Assembly: GCA_019188255.1 (NCBI GenBank)
Contig: JAETXT010000005.1
Location: 2,232,001 to 2,296,000, forward strand
Length of the DNA: 64,000 nucleotides
Direction: 5' to 3'
Source: Verticillium longisporum
Lineage: Eukaryota; Ascomycota; Sordariomycetes; Glomerellales; Plectosphaerellaceae
The position numbers and the translations under genes are program-made. Of this stretch, positions 22,569-35,531 are shown in pieces (within the stretch, counting starts at the first letter, position 1; the number at the start of each line of letters is the position of its first letter). The notes below the pieces were generated by a model. The model ran no database searches. It was not told the DNA's origin and was given only the letters and a program-made list of their open reading frames with translations.

Positions 22569-25166
22569 CTAGCTATCTTTTCTTTATAGATAAGATTACT
22601 TTAGGGATTAATATTAAGCTTTATTAACTAAGTTGATAGCTACTCTAGTATATTTATAATCTCTAGTCTCTAGTATATTAAGTCTATTATCCTAATCTAT
22701 AAAATGAATAATAAAAACGAGTAATAATAGGAGAATAATAGATAGAATAAGGAAAAACATAGTTTAATATTATTATTCCTATAATTACTAAATTCTTAGT
22801 TTCTAGCGCTATAGATTAATTAAATTAGCTATTAAATAGCTCTCTAAGGAAATAAATTGAATTATAATTAAATAATAGGAAATAGGCCTTTAAGCCCTTT
22901 AATAAAGGAGATAAATAGCTAATTAAATAGTACTCTTATAATAGCTAGATATAAGCTCTTAAGGTATTTAAATCGTTAATTTATTAATTAAAAGTAGAAG
23001 AATAATTATTATTAGCTTTTATTAGCCTTTTAATAGGAATAATAGAATTAAATTATTTAAATAGGATTAATAGATCCTATTAAGCTAATTTAATAAATAC
23101 TATATTCTAAGGATCTATATATTTAATTAATAATTTATAATAATTTTATTTCTTTTACTTTTCTTCTTCCCTATATTATATACTTTATTTATAGATTAGC
23201 TAGTTTAATTTACTATTTTAGAGCTTCGACGATTAATGAATCCCCCTTTTTATTATTCTCTTTCTCTCTCTCTTTCTCTCTCTCTTTCTTTTTATAATAC
23301 CTCCTAAGTATAAAGCCCCTATACTAATTACCCCTCCTATTAAGAGAGTAGTAAAGTATAAGAACCTAGTTAATATTAATTATAAGAGCTATTAATCTAG
23401 GGTTTAAAGTATATCTATAATAATATCTCTAAAGTCCTTTATTTAAAGTATTTAAAGTATTATTTTATTAATAGGTAAATTAAAGTTAGCGCTAATAATA
23501 TATATTATAATCTAAAGCTTAAAGGCTTTTAATATTATAAATATACTTTTAATTACTTTTATAAATAAATATAAGCTTTTATAATCTTTATTTTCTAATA
23601 TCTATAATTCTAATAATTATTATCTTAGCTTAATTAATACTTTTAAGCTTATTATAAAGTTTTTAGAAATTTAAAATAAGAAGAATAAGCTAATAAGCTC
23701 CTTTCTCTAGTATTTCCTTAATTATTTAATTATATAATCTATTAATAGGGGATATAGAATATAGAGAAATAGTATATTATTGTTAAAGGTATATTATCGA
23801 CTATTAAAGAGGAGGAGGCTAAAGGGGGCAATAACCTTAATAAAGATTTTAATACTCTTAATAATATTAAATATAAAGTAGCTAAGTAGGCTATAGCTCT
23901 ATAGCTCTTAAATTATTTATAATAGAACTCCCTAAAATAATTAGGCTCGGAGTCTTTAGACTCTAAGGCCTAGTCCGCTCTTTAGAGTAATTACTTTACT
24001 ATTTTACTATTCCTAAAGTATCTATTTTTAAGCTTTATTAATTACTTCTAATATTATTTACTTTTACCCTTTAATTATTCTTTTCTTAATATTTAACCTA
24101 TCCTTTAATTCTAATTATAGCTTTATTAGAGCTTATTAATACTTTTAATACTTAGTTTAATACTCCTTTAATTATTAAATTTATTAAATTATTACTTCTA
24201 GTAATCTAATAGATTTTATTAACTTTATATTCTTTATAGCTTTATTATAATATTATAAAATCTATTTTTAAGTATTTCTCCATTATTATATTTAATTAAA
24301 TTAAATATTAGTAGAATAAATAACTATTAATATAGATTATTATTTATAGGAGTAATAGATCTAAGTATTTATAGATCTCTTAGAATATCTATTTAAGGAT
24401 ATAATCTATATCGAAGCTATTAATTATATTATAGATTTCGCTAATTAGAATTAAATATATAATCTATTTATATTTAATAGATTATTAATAGAGGATATTA
24501 TTATATATTATAAAAGTATTCTTTTAATTACTAGATTATTTATTATTTAGGAGGATAATAAATCTAATCTATAAATTAAAGTCCTTATTATTAACGAAGG
24601 AGCTATTAATAAATATATAATACTAGGCTATTAAGAGATCTAAGTATATATACTTAAAGCTATAGCCTATATTAATACTCTATTATTATATATATTTATT
24701 AAGCTATTTAAAGTTATCCTTCTATAGCTTCTTAGCTTAGGCTATAATAGAGAAATCGAAGGCTATTTCTAATTAATAGATTAAAGTAATATAAGTACTA
24801 TAAGCTCTCTTAGTAATATATTATTACTTTAAGCTTATTATCCCTAGTATTACTAGCTCTAGGCGATTACTTTAGCCTTTTTATTATATTAGTAGATTAT
24901 TAGCTCTAATTTTAATAATAAAGCTATTAAAGATACTTTTAGATCCTATATTAAGAATAGAAATAGGCTTTATATAGAAGCTAGTACTATTAAGCTCTAT
25001 TTACTCCTTTTATATAAATATATGCTCTCTAAGGCTAAGGGTATTATTAATTTATATCCTAATTAATCTAAAGCTCTCTCTAGCTCTAATTAGAAGTAAA
25101 TATAGATTATAGCCTATTAGAATAGTATTTAAGCGCTCTCTATAATAGTATTAATAGATTATAAAT
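22569..25166 (+). repeat. RIP-degraded LTR-retrotransposon internal sequence, copy 3
   Basis: Collinear with 37534-40210. Shared landmarks are the start CTAGCTATCTTTTCTTTATAG, a CTCTTTCTCTCTC pyrimidine run at about 23262-23295 (38280-38300) and a common end at CTCTATAATAGTATTAATAG. It is more AT-rich than the 37 kb copy. No readable protein. Confidence 0.75.
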
Positions 25167-25866
25167 TATAGGAGATAGGGTCTTATAACCCTTCTAGTAG
25201 CTAAAATAAAAGCTAAACTATATTAATATCTATCTTATTAGAAGAGAAAAAGCAGAGCTATATAATAATATAATCTTAATATAATTCTATAGAACTATTA
25301 AATAATAATAACTATTTAACTTCTCTTATCTCTTATTAGCTTAGTTTATAAGCTAGAATAGAACCGACTCTACTTCCCTATAGATCTAGAGGTAGCCTAT
25401 ATACCTTATCTATACTTAGCCCCTAAGGATTAATCTATTAAATATAGAGTAATTCCCTTATTCTACTTTTTAGGGTTTTTATAATAATAATATATCTTTA
25501 TTTTTAAATAAAATTATTACTTTTTATTATATAGTAATTCCTATCTAATTTTAATATTTTTAATTATTATAAGTAGATATTCTTCTAAGTAGGCCCTACT
25601 TCCTTTAGGGTTACTCTAAGCATTTATATTAATTTAATTGGAAAACGCTTACCTCTATTCCTATCGAAAGATATACTATTCTATAGCTAAAAGTCAGGGC
25701 TATTAAGATCTTTAATCTATTCCTTCCTCTAATACTTCCTTCTCGAAATATAACGACTTCTATCTTTCCCTTCCTCTTATACTCCTTTATTAATTTATCG
25801 CTCTATAATCCCTTTATCTATTAAGATAATATTACCTTTAATCGTTGCCTAGAACCTAGATTAATA
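25167..25866 (+). repeat. LTR-like repeat, family 2
   Basis: 700 bp starting TATAGGAGATAGGG and ending CTAGATTAATA. Other copies are at 54529-55229 (same strand), 58345-59007 and 59880-60578 (inverted). No matching flanking 5-bp duplicate is seen here. Confidence 0.75.
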
Positions 25867-26114
25867 ATAATTATTCTTAGCTAACCTATTTTAAGAAAGA
25901 TAGATAGTATTATCCTAGGTCTTTTAGCTATAAGTAAGAGCTATATAAGTATTACTAAGCCTAGTAAGACCGAAGTTTTCCTAGAAACTCTATAATTCCG
26001 TATCTCGGATCCTATATAGCGATAAGGAGCCTATTCTAAAGTTAAGGACTATATCTAGTTTTATATCTAGATTAATTAGCGAAAACTCCGAGCAACCGAC
26101 TATAATAGTATTAT
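25867..26114. other. unassigned AT-rich sequence
   Basis: RIP-type sequence. TSD base ATTAT at 26110-26114 belongs to the following solo LTR. Nothing else recognised. Confidence 0.4.
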
Positions 26115-26403
26115 TATTAAGAGGGCTTTACTACTTATATAAACCCTAATTCATTACTTTAGCTATACCTAAGAGCTCTAAATAGGTAGGGTTAGTAATA
26201 TAAGACTTATAATAATTATTAATACTATCTCTCTAAATTACTACTACCTATATAAATTAGATATACTTATCTAATTTACCGATTATATAAGCTATAAATT
26301 ACGTACTCCTAGGAGCTATAAGTCCTAGCCCTAGTAATTACTATATTAGTAAATCCTATATAGTAATTACCGTCCTAGGCAATTCCCTAATATTAGTTTA
26401 ATA
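26115..26403 (+). repeat. solo LTR (family 1)
   Basis: 289 bp, TATTAAG...TTTAATA, with a perfect 5-bp duplicate ATTAT (26110-26114 and 26404-26408). Confidence 0.9.
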
Positions 26404-29400
26404 ATTATAGCCTATTACTCCTCTACTTTAAATTATACTTAGCCTAGGAATATATATTAGCGGGAAGAAGCTAATCGATAGTTAGCTATAATTAAAGCTA
26501 TTAAATATAGGATTCTTATAAAGGAGCGGCCGAAGTAGTATATACTCTACGTTTTCATTAATAATATATAGTAAAGTTCGGCTTTTTAAGTTACTTATAC
26601 TTCCTAGGTCTTAACTATATAATACTTCTTAGGTATATTATACCCTATTCTCTCATTACTAATACTATTATAGTTAGTAAAGAGGTAAGTAGATAGAGGG
26701 TCGACGCTTACTACTAAGATACCTATTTTTATACCGATAGACGTAGCGTATAATAGGCTCCCTAGTAATTTATCCCTAAAAGCCTTCTATAGGGCCGTCT
26801 CGATACTATAGGCGGAGTATAAGTGCCCGAGGACAAGCCTATAAAGTACCTAAACCTATTAAAGAGTTAGAAAGAGCTATATAAAGATAGGCCTAAGTAT
26901 CTCGAAAGCTTCCTAGATTAGTATCTCTAGTATAATAGTATATATCGCTACTAACTACCCTTTCTTATATAGGCCTAAGATAACTAAGGCACTCACTAGG
27001 ATATTAATTCTACTAGATAGCCTAGATAGTCTTTATATACTAATACTAATACTATAAGTAAACTTAAAGTACTCCTATACTAGGATTAGGAGGTCTAGCT
27101 CCTCTTCGATATACTTAAGATAGAGGGGGTAATAGATTCCCCTAATACCCCTACTATTTATATAGAGAATAGCTAAGCTAGTAATAGGAGGATAAATATA
27201 TACTATTAGCTTGATTTATTTTTAATAGAGCTTATACTAGTTAACCTTAAAGAGCTAAGGATCGCTACCGTCTAATCGATAGAAGGCTTATATATAGATC
27301 TTATAGAGCTAGTACCTATACGTTAGCCTATACTATAGCATCCGCAATAGATATATAAAGTAGGTTCGATAACTATTAATATAATGCTATTCCTCTTTAA
27401 ACCGAGCTAGGGTATCTAAATAGATTAAATATAAGGATTAACCCTCGATTAACCTCTTAAATAACGATCTTAAACTAGCTAATATTATACTATAAAATAC
27501 ATTTAAGCTTAAAATGCTTAAATCCCCTTTATACTAAGTAAAGGTATTATATATAGCTAAGAGGTATATAGAGCTATATAGAGTATTATATACTTCTTCT
27601 AGCTTAAAAACTAGGGATATAAGCCTAGAGAGCTATAGATAATGTTAAAATACTTATAATATATTCCGGGGGGATACTAATCTAAGAGGATATAGAACGC
27701 TATTACTAGAGCTATAAAATCCTCTAATCGTCTAGGGAATAGCTAGTAGGCTAGGAATATTCTAAAGTACGATTTTATATCTAAAGCAATGGGAAGGTCC
27801 TACTTCGCTGCCTTTAAGGCACTAAAGCTAAATCCTAGGGAGCTATAAACTCTAGAGAAAGCTCTATTAAAAAGCATATTAAGATATTAGGTAGAGAAGA
27901 GGGTATAAGCGTATCGATATTATCTCTAGATATCTTAAAGTTATAGGGTTAAGGATTAATAGATATTAGCGAGAGGATCTTAATTAGTTATCTAGAGAAT
28001 AATTATTTCCGGGAAAGAGGATCTTAATATGCCTATCGTAGCCTTACTTATAAGGCCTTTAAAGCGCCTCTTTAATACTTAAATATCCGGATTCTACTAG
28101 CTACTATAATCTAGGACGATAAATAGCTATAGAGGGTAGGCCGATTGCGATTCGGGCTATCCTATATTAATCTACTTACTTACTTAATCTACGATTATAT
28201 ATAGGTCCTACGGGCTATATATATAGAAGTAGAAGGCCTTAATAAATAGGAAGAGTAGCTACGAGTAGATAAGTAGTTCAGCCTTAGCCTACGAGAAGTA
28301 CTTTAGTAGGCGGTTATCTCTTTCCAGCTAGCAATAAAGTAATCTAAGCCGATATCTCTTTTAAATCCCTATAATAGTAATAAGTAATAGAATTTTACTA
28401 TTATATATTAGATCTAAGTATAACTATACTAGTTAACGTCTAGGTTAGCGATACTAAGTAGGACGATAGCAGTACCTAATTAGTATAATAATACTTAGGG
28501 TAGGGTACTATAGATATAGGGATAATATAACTTATTCTAGTTAGCGGGATACCTCTAGTATTAAGGAATTATACTTAGAAGACTATATCTAATAGGAGTA
28601 TATAGAATCTATCTTTATAGTATATAGCTTTTATTAAAAAGGAGTATAATAAGCCTTTATAGTTCTTATATAATACTACTACTATCGGAGCCTACCCTAA
28701 TATATCGCTTTCGGACGTCCTATTTTAAATAATAGATAAAACTAGCTAGGAGTTATTAGAAATAGTAGGTCTAGGTAGTAGATTTAGGCAGTAATCCTAT
28801 ATAAAGGGCTATAGTTAAACTTAGGCCAGGTCTATTATAGCTATTTAGTTCCCTAGCGCTACTTTTCATCTACTAGCTATACCTTCTTATCCGGACCGCT
28901 ACTAATCCTATCGCTACCGCTCTTAGGACCTACGCTACGCCGATATAGGCCGTCTACTAGTAAGAGGTCTTTATCGCTAATGCTGCTCCCCTATAGAGAT
29001 AGTATATATCTATATCTATTATTATTATTAATACTCTACCCTGGAGCTGCATTATTAGCATAGAAGCAATAGCAATCGTACCTTAAGTAGCTCTTCTAAT
29101 ACTAAGTCCTATCTAATAACCGATATACCTCTAGACTACTTTAAACTCCCTATAGAGCTGCGAGGGTCTTATATATCTATGAAAGCGAGGAGCACTTCTA
29201 TTTCTAGGTCGGCATCCTATGAGCTTCTAGTTAATGAAACTCCCCCTATAGGGCCTAAGCCCCGATACTTATGCATTGGCCGAGTTATCGGTTATCTCCT
29301 TATATAAGGTTAGATATATTATTCTTAGGAGTTCTGCAGTTAATATATAGAAGTAGCTAGCTTGAGTAAGGTCTTAGTAACTTCCTAGGAAGTTACTAAG

Positions 29401-29640
29401 TAGTAAGGCGGGCCCTAAGAAAGGAAATAATATAGCTAAAGAGAATTAATTAATTCAATATTCGCTAAAATCATTAATTATAACCCGAAATAAACTAATC
29501 CCCCCTAATAATAGTAACATTACTGCCTAGGTTATTGCCCGCCTATATATGCCCTATAGTATTAACGATAATCTCGTCTTTCACCTCCTTATTATACCTA
29601 AGCTCCATCTCCTTCCTCTCCTCTCGCTACTACTTTACTC
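26404..29640. repeat. RIP-degraded tract, probably rest of the copia relic
   Basis: CA/TG-poor, stop-filled sequence following the copia relic once the inserted LTRs are removed. RIP is lighter from about 28850 onwards. I could not find a convincing reverse transcriptase or RNase H motif by eye, so assignment to the copia relic is only by position. Confidence 0.4.
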
Positions 29641-29736
29641 TATAATATGCATATTGACTTTTGAGAAGTCGCTTCTATTATAGTATTAGTCCGTACCTAC
29701 ACCGCCTTAAGAAACGGCATACCATTCCTATAATAA

Positions 29737-30193
29737 ATGCATTTAATCTTTCCAAGTCTTTACTATTTCTTTAAGCCTAAAGATAGCTACGGGCGGATCG
29801 CGCCATTCCCTATAGCTCATCGAGGTCTTAATGCATTGACACTCCGAGTCCCGCCTATAGCCGAGCATTCTCCCCCATATCGTCCTCAAGATCTGCTAGA
29901 CGCTTCAGGGCGGCTTCGCGAAAACCCACGAGCTTCTCTCCCTCCTCGCGAAGAAGATGAATTCTCTCTTGGTAGGTTCGTTAGCGCATTTCCAGGCACA
30001 CTGATTCCATCAGAGCCGCATCCTGATCGTCAGCCTTCCTTTTAAGGCTGAGCGTCTCGATCTCAGTCTCATATCCTGAGAATAAGTCGTTGGCTGCAGT
30101 GCAGTGACCAAAGTGTGCGCATTTCTCATGACGCCGCCAGCGATCTGGAGATTCGAACTCCTCCCGACAGAAAATACAGGTAAAGTTAGCCAT
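29737..30193 (-). pseudogene. C2H2 zinc-finger/coiled-coil ORF with RIP-type nonsense codons
   Basis: From ATG 30193 the frame encodes a single C2H2 finger (CIFCREEFESPDRWRRHEKCAH, Cys-x2-Cys...His-x4-His) and an acidic, helical stretch. A first stop TAA is at 29981-29983. The same frame then continues for 41 codons of normal-looking charged helix (RTYQERIHLLREEGEKLV...). It meets TAG at 29855-29857, TAA at 29828-29830 and TAG at 29810-29812, all in phase. Each stop is a possible CAA/CAG-to-TAR change on the coding strand, as RIP would cause. Stops get denser towards the repeats on the left. The real end of the gene is not visible, and function beyond DNA or RNA binding is unknown. Confidence 0.6.
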
Positions 30194-30710
30194 TGTATTG
30201 AGAAGACTGAGGTCTAGTAGAGGCCGATGCATGAGGCAGCTTGTTAAGTCGTTGCAACTCGAGCTAAGTACGAAATCTCCGGCTAAGCATCCTTAGGGGG
30301 CGGTTGGTTATCCAGGCCGATTTTGGACACGCTATTAATATGCGGCCGACTGCGACCCTGGGTTACATATTGAGGCTTGGTTGGGCAAAGCCGCTAGGAT
30401 GTGCTATTCCCGTGCCCGGCCAGCCCACATCCGAATGCCAAGACCCTATTGTCTTCGGAGTGTCGGGTCCAGTGGGCACTGTGGTAGTGCTGATCCTTGG
30501 GCTTTGCGGAACCCCTGATCCAAAGTGCCCTCCGATAAAATGCGCTTGATTATCATCGCTTGATCTCAGCTGCAATCATTTCTCAAAGCCATTCGCACCT
30601 TGCACTGAACAGTCCATTATGCACGATACTTCTCCAACGTTGTTTTCTCGGCAGTGTATCGAGAGGAAACCGGTACCGCTCCGAGGTTTTCAGGTATGAG
30701 GTTGTGATCC
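30194..30710. other. intergenic, normal composition
   Basis: GC-normal sequence between two divergent ORFs. Overlapping open frames of 70-81 codons on both strands (30304-30575) show no domain and were not accepted. An ATG at 30619 opens a short frame that stops at about 30697, possibly a first exon of the next ORF. Confidence 0.4.
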
Positions 30711-31118
30711 GTGAAGACAGGTGTGTTTACTGATTGCCCAAAGGACGAAGTCAAAGCGTTTATGGACGCACTCGAGGCTTGTCTTGCGGATTGTCCCTGT
30801 AGTGATGCATTCGCGCGAAAACGCGAGTACATTCTTGCCGAGTATGACAAGCTTGAGACCGCCCTGTTGAGGGCTCAATCGCACTTGGGCGAACAGAAAG
30901 AGACCTTATCCTCTCAGACTGTCACCATAACTCGCCTTCATGACATAAACAGCGTTCTATCGTCGAGGCTTGGGACGGCCACTGAACAACTAGAGGAGGA
31001 CCGAGCAGCAAATTTGACTTTGCGGCGAGAGATGGCGCAGAAGGAAGAAGCTATACTGTCTTTAACGAAACAGATGAGCTCGCAAAACACTGAAGCCGAC
31101 ATCCCAATTCCTTTCTAG
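30711..31118 (+). CDS. hypothetical coiled-coil protein
   Basis: An open frame of 135 codons with normal codon use, starting at a GTG. An ATG within it is at codon 18 (FMDALEAC). The first 40 residues contain four cysteines (CPKDEV...CLADCPCS). The remaining part (about 45-125) is a heptad-rich, highly charged alpha helix (YDKLETALLRAQSHLGEQKE...), typical of a coiled coil. There is no known domain, signal peptide or membrane segment. A missing upstream exon ending at an AG near 30709 is possible, so the start is not settled. It points away from the zinc-finger ORF and towards the kinase gene, tail to tail with it. Confidence 0.4.
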   Translation: MKTGVFTDCPKDEVKAFMDALEACLADCPCSDAFARKREYILAEYDKLETALLRAQSHLGEQKETLSSQTVTITRLHDINSVLSSRLGTATEQLEEDRAANLTLRREMAQKEEAILSLTKQMSSQNTEADIPIPF

Positions 31119-31448
31119 ATGTACTTTTAATTTGAGAATCATTATATCGGGCTGTCAATCAGCGCCTCTCGCATACGATGACACGAAGCCAGGAAGGAAC
31201 AATTTAGGCTGCGGTGAACCGGCTGCGATTGGTCATCCTGAGATTCTCACCCAGGGACAGTCTGGCTCTACACTTTTGAGAGGATATGAGGAGAGGCTGC
31301 ACATCGCAGTTAGAGCAATACAATGAAGAAGGTATTCTTTCAAAACAGTCTAGCCTATACTAACACAATGACCGAAATAACAAGCGACACCCTCCCACGC
31401 ACGATGCCACGGAAACGGACACAGCACAACAGCTAAGTCAGGAATTCA

Positions 31449-32907
31449 TCATCTCTTGCCTCTCAACCAAGGATGCAAATAACCTTGCAGGACGGTCGGT
31501 CGCTCCTCAGGAAGCCAGGAGAGAAAGCCTCGTATGAAGTCCAAGAAATTATCCTTATCTTCTCCTGTCAAAGCCCTTGAAAGAAATTCGAAATTTGCTG
31601 TGGAAGGCAGGGGGACAAGACCTTTCCATCGGCCTATCAAGTAGAAGTATGGTTAGCACAGGCAGTGGTTTCAGGGTCTGTTTCCGGTGCTGCTGCGTAC
31701 CGTCTTCATCCCAGTATTTACTTGTCTCCTTGCTCCTCTCTAGAAATTCGGTTGGCGGCGGACCAAGGAGGGCAGTCATGGCTGCAAGATGATAGGCATC
31801 GTTCTGCTCCTCGGAATTCTGGTCGTAAATGCGGAAGAGACGTTCTTGTTCCACAAGATCCCAGGCCTAGAGGTGCAAAAGTGTTAGACCAGAGATTCGC
31901 AAGAAAGAATATACAGGGCCAGAGGCGCTGGGTTCCATACTAAAAGCCCTACACTCCAGGCATCCACGGCATATCCCCACGGCATGTTGAGAATAACCTC
32001 GGGAGCGCGATATGGCAACGGCATAGCGTTACCAAAGTGCTCGCTGCCGATTCGAGCCTGACCCAAATCGCAGATGGTAAGCGGGCCGGCGCCTCCCAAG
32101 ACATATTGAGATACATAAACAATCGTATCACCAATCTCCTTTCGCGGTGACGGCCTGTGAATTTCATTATCCTCCACTGTGAAAAGAATTGAATCGTCCG
32201 TAATAGCAATAAGTAGATTATCCGAATGGAGGTCTGATTATTCGCTAGTTAGATGAGAATGCTCGGGTGACAGACCTAGACACTTACCGGTATGAACCAC
32301 GTTTGCCTCGTGGAGGAAGGCGAGCCCGAGGAGCGCCTGATCGAGAACGCTCATGACGAGGTTCTTCTGAAAAACATCATCCTTCTGCATCTCTTGTAAA
32401 GATCTTAAACTCATCCCCAGGGGCGTCATAACAAAAACATCATGTTCGCCATCAGGGCCCTTCAGCTTAAATGCATCTTCCAATCGTCGGACATATTCCT
32501 GACCAGGATGGTCTTCTCCGTTGATGTCGGCCAAATGCCGATAAACCTTGAGCTCCTGGTTGCTTCTCAGGCCATTTATGTGCACCTTAAGCGCCCAATA
32601 CTTTTGTGCCCTAAGTCGAACCATAGAATTCAGCAATACGATTTGCGGTTAAATGGGAGGATATTTACCTGAGATCACGAGATAGCCACACAGTTGAGCT
32701 TGTTCCGTAGCCGAGCTTCGCGACTATCTGGTAGCGGTCCTGGATGACCTGACCTATCCTCATGGGATAGTAGTTTTCCGGCTTGTAGAAGGGTAGTCGC
32801 TCCTCCTCAACCTTATCAGATGGGTCAATGACCTGGAAACCACTGGACGGAAACTCGCGTGGTTTGAGCGGTGTCGCGAGGTTTGAGAATTGCTGTGAGG
32901 ACGCCAT
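31449..32907 (-). CDS. SRPK-like serine/threonine protein kinase
   Basis: Five exons (32907-32669, 32610-32288, 32233-31941, 31866-31701, 31633-31449) joined by introns of 58, 54, 74, 67 bp with GT..AG ends give 401 aa. The N-terminal EEERLPFYKPENYYPMRIGQV block is typical of fungal SR-protein kinase relatives. Kinase landmarks in order: glycine loop KLGYGTSSTVW, ATP lysine in WALKV, catalytic loop VVHTDLHSDNLL (made across intron 2), magnesium-binding DLGQAR in place of DFG as in SRPKs, YRAPEVIL, and a C-lobe ending LSWLPEERPTVLQGYLHPWL. No stops or frameshifts, so it looks intact. It lacks the long spacer of classical SRPKs. The substrate cannot be told from sequence; SR-type or mRNA-processing factors are a family-based guess. 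It lies in a small unmutated island between RIP tracts. Confidence 0.88.
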
Positions 32908-33285
32908 GAAAGACCACGACTTTTGGCCTGATGGATAGAGAGATATTCGCGACGATAAAACTGTAATGGACGGAAGAGCTGCCTCGCAGACATGTTTGGG
33001 CGAAGAGCTTTGGTGAAGGAGTCGGTAATGTTCTGGCGTCAGGCGAAACTGGTCTTGATCACGCGCGCGGGAATTGTCATAGGACTCGCCTCCATAACTG
33101 GTCTGTACGTGAGGGGCCCACTCGCCAGCGCTGTTCGTGCTGCCTAAGGTGTCATCCGTTCCTCCAATGTGCTCCGCTATGAATACAACTAGCTCGACCC
33201 TAGCGCCGGGCTACGACGGCTCAATATTTAGGGACGTCAAGCGCCGTCCCAGCGCTAAGGCCCTGATCCTCTCAGCCATAGAATT
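32908..33285. promoter_or_regulatory. upstream region of the kinase gene
   Basis: About 380 bp of GC-normal sequence before composition drops at about 33286. It should contain the minus-strand kinase promoter. No clear TATA box or known operator was identified. Confidence 0.35.
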
Positions 33286-34074
33286 GAAAAGCTATTAGCT
33301 TAATAGTACTTACTCTAAATAGCGCTAGCGGGCTATTTTAGAAGTACCTCTAAACCCCTACTTTTCTTCCTCGATTTTAAATAATCGGAATAAGACTTTT
33401 CTATTCTATACTAAGCTTCGCTACTTCTATTCTAATTATAAAGTATAATTAATATAATTAATTATATATATCTATTATATAAATTTATATATATTTATTA
33501 TTAAAACGATATTTATAATTATAATAAATAATAAAGAAGGAGTTTTTATAGCTATTAGCTAAATTATAATTAATCTTAATAATAAAATCGATCTATTTAT
33601 TAATAATAATAAAGAAGGTATTCCTCGAGAAGTATCCGAACCTCTCTTCTATATATTAATAGAGCCGAAACCCTCCTAAAATAGTAAGCTATAAGCTTAA
33701 TTTATATAATAACTTAAATTTATAAAGCTCTTCCTTAAACGTTTATAATATTTAATTATAGAAGGAAGGCTCTTTATAATAAATAATAAATAGACTATTC
33801 TTAGATCTATATTTAGTAAAATCCTTCCTAATTTATAATTAATATTCCTTATAATAGATTTTACTATTTATAAGCTTATTATAAAGTATATAAATCTTTA
33901 TTCGGAATATTAGAAGGTTCTATTATTTATAGAAAAATTAGGAATAGGATATAACGACTTTATAAATAGAATATCGATTTTAGAAGTAAATTAAGATATA
34001 TTTAAAGTAAAGAATAAAGGGATATTATAAATAAGATCTTAAGGGTTTCTATATATTAATTTATTATATTAAAC
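33286..34074. repeat. AT-rich RIP-degraded tract
   Basis: Sudden drop in GC and in CA/TG content right of the kinase promoter. No gene or clear family match seen. Confidence 0.45.
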
Positions 34075-34363
34075 TATTAAACTAATATTAGGGGATTACC
34101 TAGGTCGGTAATTACTATATAGGATTTACCGATATAGTAATTACTAGGGCTGGGATTCATAGCTCTTAGGAGCATATAATTTATAGCTTACGTAATCGGT
34201 GAATTAGATAGGTATATCTGATTTATATAGATAGCGGTAATTTAGAGAGATAGAATTATTAATAATTATAACCCTTATATTACTTACCCTACCGATTTAG
34301 AGCTCTTAGGTATAGCTAAAGTAATAAATTAGAGTTTATATAAATAGTAAAGCCCTCTTAATA
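34075..34363 (-). repeat. LTR (family 1)
   Basis: 289 bp in inverted orientation, CTTAATA at the right end and TATTAAAC at the left. It adjoins retrotransposon internal sequence on its right, so it is the 3' LTR of a copy reading leftwards. Confidence 0.85.
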
Positions 34364-35531
34364 TTAATTAGTATTACGTTTAACGTAATATAGAATAGCT
34401 AGAGCTAGAGAAGTTAGGATCGATCCTATAGATAGTAAATTCGCTATATATAAGCTTATCGGTTATACTTTATAAGTAATCGTAAGAGCACCGTTTACTT
34501 TAAGTACTTTAGGACTCTTATAAGAGCTTAGTAATAGGGAAATCCCCTATTATATAATCTATAGGAGCACTATCTATTTTAAGTACTTTAGGACTCCTAT
34601 ACTTAAGATTACTACTTAAGCTATATTACTAGCTACTAAACCCGATAAACGAAGCTCTATAGAATAGTTAATTAGCTATAATAGAACTTTAATAAAATTA
34701 GCGATAATAAGCTCCTCGGATTATAGTAATAGCTCTATAATAGAGCTAGATAGCGCTAAAAAGATATAATAAGAGTTTAATAGTATTCTAGAAGAACTTA
34801 GTATATTATATTTAACGTAGACGGTTAAGAAGGGTCTTAATATTAACTTTATTATTAATAGAATAGAATTATAGTTCCTTAGATTATTAGATTTAGTATC
34901 TATAGATCTTAAGAGCGCCTAGATCCTTAAAGTAATAAGTATATATAGGATTATAAAGGGAGTTTACCTCCTAGAAGCGTTTATTAAAGACTTCTAAAGC
35001 TAAATCGAAGAGGACTTTAACTCCTATAATATAACGATTATTCGAGTATTAAAGGTATATCTAATAGAGTATAGGATCCCTTTTCTAGGAGTAATAAATA
35101 CTAAGATATTAAAGAGATTAATCTTAATACTTTTATAGGAAGAGATACTTAATATAATAGAGTCGATTATTATTAATTAAGATTTAATATTCTAAAGAGT
35201 AGAGGAATAGCGAGATTAGTAGGACGATAAATAATAATCTATAGGGAACGCTTAGCTATCCTAAATCCGAAAACTATAAATAGGGAGGATAGATCCCTAA
35301 TAGCCCTTAGTTCTAAGGTTATCTAATTAACGGAATAAGTAATCTAATTAATAAGAGATTATACTTTAATTATAAAGAAATAAGACTTTACCCTTAAATA
35401 GTACCTAGAACCTATTAGCTTAATATTATACTCTATTATTATATAAATCGGGAAATTTATTAATCGATAGAGCTATAATTAAGTAATTTATATTACTCTA
35501 GAATAAAGAGAGTAATTATTCTAAGGAGATA
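34364..35531 (-). repeat. retrotransposon 3' internal sequence, inverted copy
   Basis: Reverse-complement match to about 43320-44493, for example TATCTCCTTAGAATAATTAC next to element 3 against TATCTCCTCAGAGTAATTAC at about 43328. It is cut at TA 35530-35531 by element 3. Confidence 0.8.

Larger units (their letters stand above)
18959..35531. other. segment inverted between elements 2 and 3
   Basis: Inferred 16.6 kb inversion produced by recombination between two inverted identical Fot-like elements. Three junction tests agree. (1) The LTR half at 18959-19107 and the half at 37392-37533 join at TA into one 289-bp LTR. (2) The LTR retrotransposon duplication ATTCC is at 19108-19112 (as GGAAT) and 44783-44787. 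(3) The hAT-like duplication is at 20076-20083 and 50734-50741, and the glycosyltransferase frame continues across it. The original join of the flank left of 17097 with the flank left of 35531 could not be tested. Confidence 0.85.

Noticed and set aside
26404..28850. Copia reverse transcriptase/RNase H on the plus strand
   Set aside because: No convincing YVDD or DADWAG-like motif could be read; only position suggests it.
30304..30575. Overlapping open frames of 70-81 codons on both strands
   Set aside because: They lie antisense to one another, have low-complexity Pro/Gly-rich translations and no domain or start context; neither can be preferred.
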